NCBI GenBank assembly: GCA_022009755.1
Contig: CP091722.1
Span: 2,116,001-2,180,000 of the forward strand
DNA length: 64,000 bases
From: Oscillospiraceae bacterium
GTDB taxonomy: Bacteria > Bacillota > Clostridia > Christensenellales > QALW01
Reading direction: 5' to 3'
The notes under the pieces were generated by a model. It worked only from the letters and a program-made list of their open reading frames with translations, was not told the origin of the DNA and did no database searches. This document shows positions 62,812 to 64,000 of the stretch, piece by piece (position 1 is the stretch's first letter; every line of letters starts with the position of its first letter). Made by a program: the position numbers and the translations under genes.

Positions 62812-64000
62812 ATGAAAATAAAGCTGACGGCGCTTGCGCTCATGACGGTGATGGTCTGCACGGTGCTGTGCGGCTGCGAGCTGTTTGAACAGGGCACGCA
62901 GCAGCCGGGGCCGCAGGGCAGCACATCCTCGGTGTATATAACGGAGATAGTCAGCCGTAACGAAAGCACGCTTGCGGACGACGACGGGGAATACAGCGAT
63001 TATATCGAGCTGTACAATTCGTCCTCGAGCCGTGTGGCGTTAAAGGGCTATTATCTTTCCGATAATGATAAAGCCGCAGAAATGGGCGCTTCCCAATATA
63101 TATATTGAGGCTAAAAGCTATCTTGTGATATTTGCTTCCGGCAAAAACCGCGGCAAAAACGGCTATTATCACACAAATTTTTCTCTTTCGGCTTCAAAGG
63201 GGGAGACGGTGTCGCTGGTGGGTGCAGACGGAGCATATGCAAGCAGGGTGGAGCTTCCGGTGTGCCCCACGGCGGATATTTCCTACGGCCTTGTGCAGCA
63301 GGGAGAGAATGCCGGGAAATATATGTGGTTTGCAACGCCGACGCCCGGTGCGGAGAATTCCGGCGAGCATGCGGCTTCTGTTACCGAGCTTAGATTTAAT
63401 ACGGTAAAGCTGATTATAAACGAGTTTGTTACAAAAAACAAAACCGTAAAATATGATGCGGACGGAGATTACAATGATTTTATAGAAATCTACAATCCCG
63501 GAGAAGAGGAAATAAGCCTTGAAGGCATGTATCTTTCCGATAATCTTACCAAACCGGACAAATGGCGTTTCCCGGCAGGGTGCAAAATCGGTGCCGGGGA
63601 ATACCTGCTGATATATGCATCGGGCAAGGATAAGGTGTCGGGCGGCGAGATACACACAAGCTTCAGCCTTTCGGCTAATGACAGCGGAATTGTGCTCTCC
63701 GATTCCCGTATGCATCCCATAGATTCCGTGACCATGGTGCAGCTTCAGGCGGATGTTTCCTACGGCAGGGATGAAAGCGGGCAGTGGAAGTATTATCCAA
63801 AGCCCACTCCCGGAGCGGCCAACACTACGCCCGGCTTTGAAAAACTTAGTGCTGCATACAACGGTGTTATTATAAGCGGCGCCGCAGCGGCAAGCGGAGG
63901 CGGCACGGATACCGTAACTCTTAAAAACACTTCGGACAAGCCCGTAAGCCTCGCCGGCTGCGGGCTTGCCGCTTCTCACGGCGGAAATTATGTTTTTGAT
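62812..64000 (+). CDS. Lamin-tail (LTD) domain lipoprotein, one frame break, cut by window end
   Basis: Lipoprotein signal (MKIKLTALALMTVMVCTVLC, then Gly-Cys with Cys 22), then at least two lamin-tail beta-sandwich repeats: VYITEIVSRNESTLADDDGEYSDYIELYN and LIINEFVTKNKTVKYDADGDYNDFIEIYN, each followed by YLSDN, KW, P and a YASGK-type strand; a third begins near 63850. The frame breaks at AAA 63070-63072; with two A it reads DKPQKWALPNIYIE, exactly like repeat two (TKPDKWRFP). It is open to the window end. Such repeats bind DNA or surfaces and often precede a CotH-like kinase domain, which would lie outside. GGAGGAAG precedes ATG 62812. Confidence 0.82.

Noticed and set aside
335..63072. Programmed frameshifting or phase variation as the cause of the split genes
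   Set aside because: The breaks need both plus and minus shifts, occur at short and varied runs, and hit housekeeping genes; no slippery heptamer with a downstream structure recurs.
1..64000. tRNA, rRNA, CRISPR arrays, insertion sequences and prophage
   Set aside because: No T-loop GTTCGAATC-type sequence, spaced direct repeats, transposase or phage structural motifs were noticed; a dedicated tRNA/Rfam scan could still find something short.

Overview
The window looks like a chromosome segment from an uncultured anaerobic, spore-forming member of the Clostridia (Bacillota), probably a gut or rumen organism. The reasons are strong Shine-Dalgarno sites, sigma-A type promoters, many intrinsic terminators, a CwlD-like cortex amidase beside a DUF421/DUF4363 pair, a GGGtGRT/NifU-like pair, FeoAB, MntR/MntP, ATP-dependent PEP carboxykinase and many secreted carbohydrate-active lipoproteins. 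GC is roughly 50 percent by eye. I saw no rRNA, tRNA, CRISPR array, insertion sequence or phage gene.

Layout. 1-3.7 kb: the start of an unknown protein, a degenerate M48-like membrane protein and an SPFH protein. 3.9-14 kb: a polysaccharide-related cluster with two secreted proteins that share a beta-sandwich-like module, an unusual LysR regulator that appears to carry the same module, a ~900-residue lipoprotein, an orphan sugar-binding protein and a GH99-like lipoprotein. 14-18.3 kb: a DUF4846 protein and a two-component system with a third exported gene. 18.6-22.7 kb: pckA and feoAB. 22.8-29 kb: AraC and LacI regulators followed by a sugar-catabolic operon (two Gfo/Idh/MocA dehydrogenases, a ThuA-like protein, a TIM-barrel isomerase). 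29.3-43.2 kb: a flavoprotein, a second GH99-like lipoprotein, a surface GH32 fructanase, a degenerate GatA/GatB-like pair, a module protein, two related beta-propeller proteins (one without and one with membrane anchors) and a second orphan sugar-binding protein preceded by helically phased A-tracts. 43.3-47.5 kb: acetyltransferases, an SDR, and a TetR-regulated ABC exporter. 47.6-53.5 kb: DUF4363/DUF421, cwlD, mntR-mntP, a DEAD-box helicase, an XRE regulator. 53.6-64 kb: a GC-poor membrane-protein pair, the GGGtGRT pair, DegV, sugar isomerases, PmbA/TldE, rpiB, upp and a lamin-tail lipoprotein cut by the window end.

How it fits together. Surface lipoproteins and membrane-anchored enzymes would bind and cut complex glycans or fructans. 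The intracellular dehydrogenases, isomerases and ThuA-like protein would process released sugars under AraC/LacI/LysR control. No sugar permease genes are present, so the two binding proteins must use transporters encoded elsewhere or act only as surface binders.

A caution for every user: twenty genes, including housekeeping ones, are split by 23 single-base frame breaks, most at or beside homopolymer runs, and removing or adding one base restores a family-consistent protein each time. I read this as uncorrected long-read error rather than gene decay. I give such genes as one CDS from true start to true stop and state where the frame breaks.
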